Part shown: positions 63,370 to 64,000 of the stretch, one piece after another
How the letters are laid out: each line of letters begins with the position of its first letter
Numbering within the stretch: position 1 is the stretch's first letter
NCBI GenBank assembly: GCA_965224415.1
Contig: CBDCZB010000003.1
Coordinates: 420,205-484,204 of the forward strand
DNA from: DAOUJI01 sp965224415
GTDB lineage: Bacteria > Chloroflexota > Dehalococcoidia > Lucifugimonadales > JAGWBF01
Direction: 5' to 3'
DNA: 64,000 nt
Notes under the pieces: generated by a model
What the model saw: the letters and a program-made list of their open reading frames with translations, nothing else
Told to the model about the DNA's origin: nothing
The model's database searches: none
Made by a program: the position numbers and the translations under genes

Positions 63370-63415
63370 CAAGGGTCGTCTCCATCCGGGGACGGCCCTT
63401 CTTCTTTGCCCGCAA
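63370..63415 (+). terminator. Terminator-like hairpin
   Basis: AAGGGTCGTC (63371-63380) and GACGGCCCTT (63391-63400) pair with one wobble, followed by CTTCTTTGCC. Probably ends the 62812 transcript. Confidence 0.6.
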
Positions 63416-63458
63416 GCGGGCGCAATCCAAAGGCAACACAACACAGAAGGAGGTCGTG

Positions 63459-63947
63459 ATGACAACGGCAACATTGGCAACTGGCAATCGGACGATGACG
63501 GATGTTCGGCCTAGGCGCAGCCTCGAAGAGCTGGTCGACCGGCTCATTGCGGCGCTGTTCAAGGAGGAGGAGCCGGAGGCGGAACAGGCGACGGAGACAC
63601 CGAGCGTGGCCAAGAGCCTCCACGAGGCGCGGCGGCTCAGGCAGGCGGGGGACGTGGATAGGGCGCTGGCGGCCCTCGCCGGCACGGACACGACGAAGGC
63701 TGAGCCGCATCAGGCTCGGTGGGCCTACGCCGAGTGGACTGACCTGGTGAAGCGGCGGTTCGGGGACCGGGACGCGCTGGTCTACAGCCAGGGCGCGGGA
63801 CAGGCCGCCGCCCTGGTGCCCACCGGAAACGGCGGGACGCTTGAGGTCGCGGCGGTCCTGGGAATGCGGTGGCGGCCCGGCAAGGTCGTCTCGGAGCGCA
63901 GCCTCCGGGGGCTCCGGCCCTTGGCGAAGGCTTGCCCTCGGCCCTGA
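63459..63947 (+). CDS. Hypothetical protein of Element 2
   Basis: A 162-residue protein from ATG 63459, preceded by AAGGAGG. It has an acidic segment (FKEEEPEAEQATETPS) and a helical repeat-like stretch (ARRLRQAGDVDRALAALAG) suggesting a TPR-like region. The C-terminal half is unknown. No family recognised. Confidence 0.5.
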   Translation: MTTATLATGNRTMTDVRPRRSLEELVDRLIAALFKEEEPEAEQATETPSVAKSLHEARRLRQAGDVDRALAALAGTDTTKAEPHQARWAYAEWTDLVKRRFGDRDALVYSQGAGQAAALVPTGNGGTLEVAAVLGMRWRPGKVVSERSLRGLRPLAKACPRP

Positions 63948-64000
63948 CCGGAGAGTGGCCCGGCGCTGGCGTAGCGCAAGCAACGGTTGACGACTCGTGA

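Larger units (their letters stand above)
40536..64000. mobile_element. Element 2: ICE-like integrated element (right end beyond window)
   Basis: The element begins at the shared GCCCACCA and has its own serine integrase and RHH gene at the left, as in Element 1. It carries a complete-looking type IV secretion set (TraG/VirD4-like, VirB4-like, PrgI-like, VirB6-like and pilin-like genes, 51.7-60.8 kb), a replication-relaxation gene, DUF3800, an XRE/ImmA-like pair and small HTH genes. GC content is visibly higher than in the backbone. Two of its genes are interrupted by IS630. The right end is outside the window, so its size is unknown. Confidence 0.8.

Overview
The window is bacterial chromosome carrying three accessory stretches. 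The housekeeping genes (miaB, nadA-nadC, dtd, a T-box-controlled trpS-trpE-trpG-trpD-trpC cluster), two luciferase-like F420/flavin oxidoreductases, a PPOX-family protein and three tRNAs with encoded CCA ends suggest a Chloroflexota genome, perhaps of the Dehalococcoidia/SAR202 type. That assignment is inference from gene content only; there is no rRNA in the window.

Layout. (1) 1-8.1 kb is an accessory stretch: three near-identical IS630-family copies (two abutting and sharing one TA), a decayed ISNCY-like transposase, then a short P4-type module of tyrosine integrase, AlpA-like regulator and winged-helix protein. (2) 8.3-29.3 kb is the chromosomal backbone: tRNA modification, NAD synthesis, a lipoprotein, oxidoreductases, and the trp region led by a tryptophan T-box. 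A MNT/HEPN toxin-antitoxin pair sits inside the trp region and trpE has a one-base frameshift. Four tRNA genes (Val, Leu, Arg, Val) close the backbone. (3) 29.3-40.5 kb is Element 1, an 11.2 kb island integrated at the 3' end of tRNA-Val(TAC). It has a large serine integrase, a ribbon-helix-helix partner and a replication-relaxation-like protein. Its cargo is NurA-like nuclease, HerA-like ATPase, DNA methyltransferase, HTH protein, a second methyltransferase and a PD-(D/E)XK endonuclease. (4) 40.5 kb to the window end is Element 2, a larger relative. It has a homologous integrase and RHH protein, an XRE/ImmA-like pair, a string of small HTH proteins, and a type IV secretion/conjugation operon (VirD4/TraG-like, VirB4-like, PrgI-like, VirB6-like and small pilin-like proteins).

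How the parts fit. Elements 1 and 2 are arranged in tandem at one tRNA gene. The two ends of Element 1 carry matching inverted arms around a shared GCCCACCA, so its attP can be reconstructed. The arrangement also explains why the Element 2 integrase has 17 extra C-terminal residues: its stop codon is supplied by the right arm of Element 1. Two Element 2 genes, the ImmA-like gene and the replication-relaxation gene, are each cut by an IS630 copy. Removing the IS plus one TA restores both reading frames exactly. Element 2 is therefore probably impaired, and the insertions are recent.

The best candidate for an under-described system is the NurA-HerA-methyltransferase run of Element 1, with a restriction-modification pair directly downstream.
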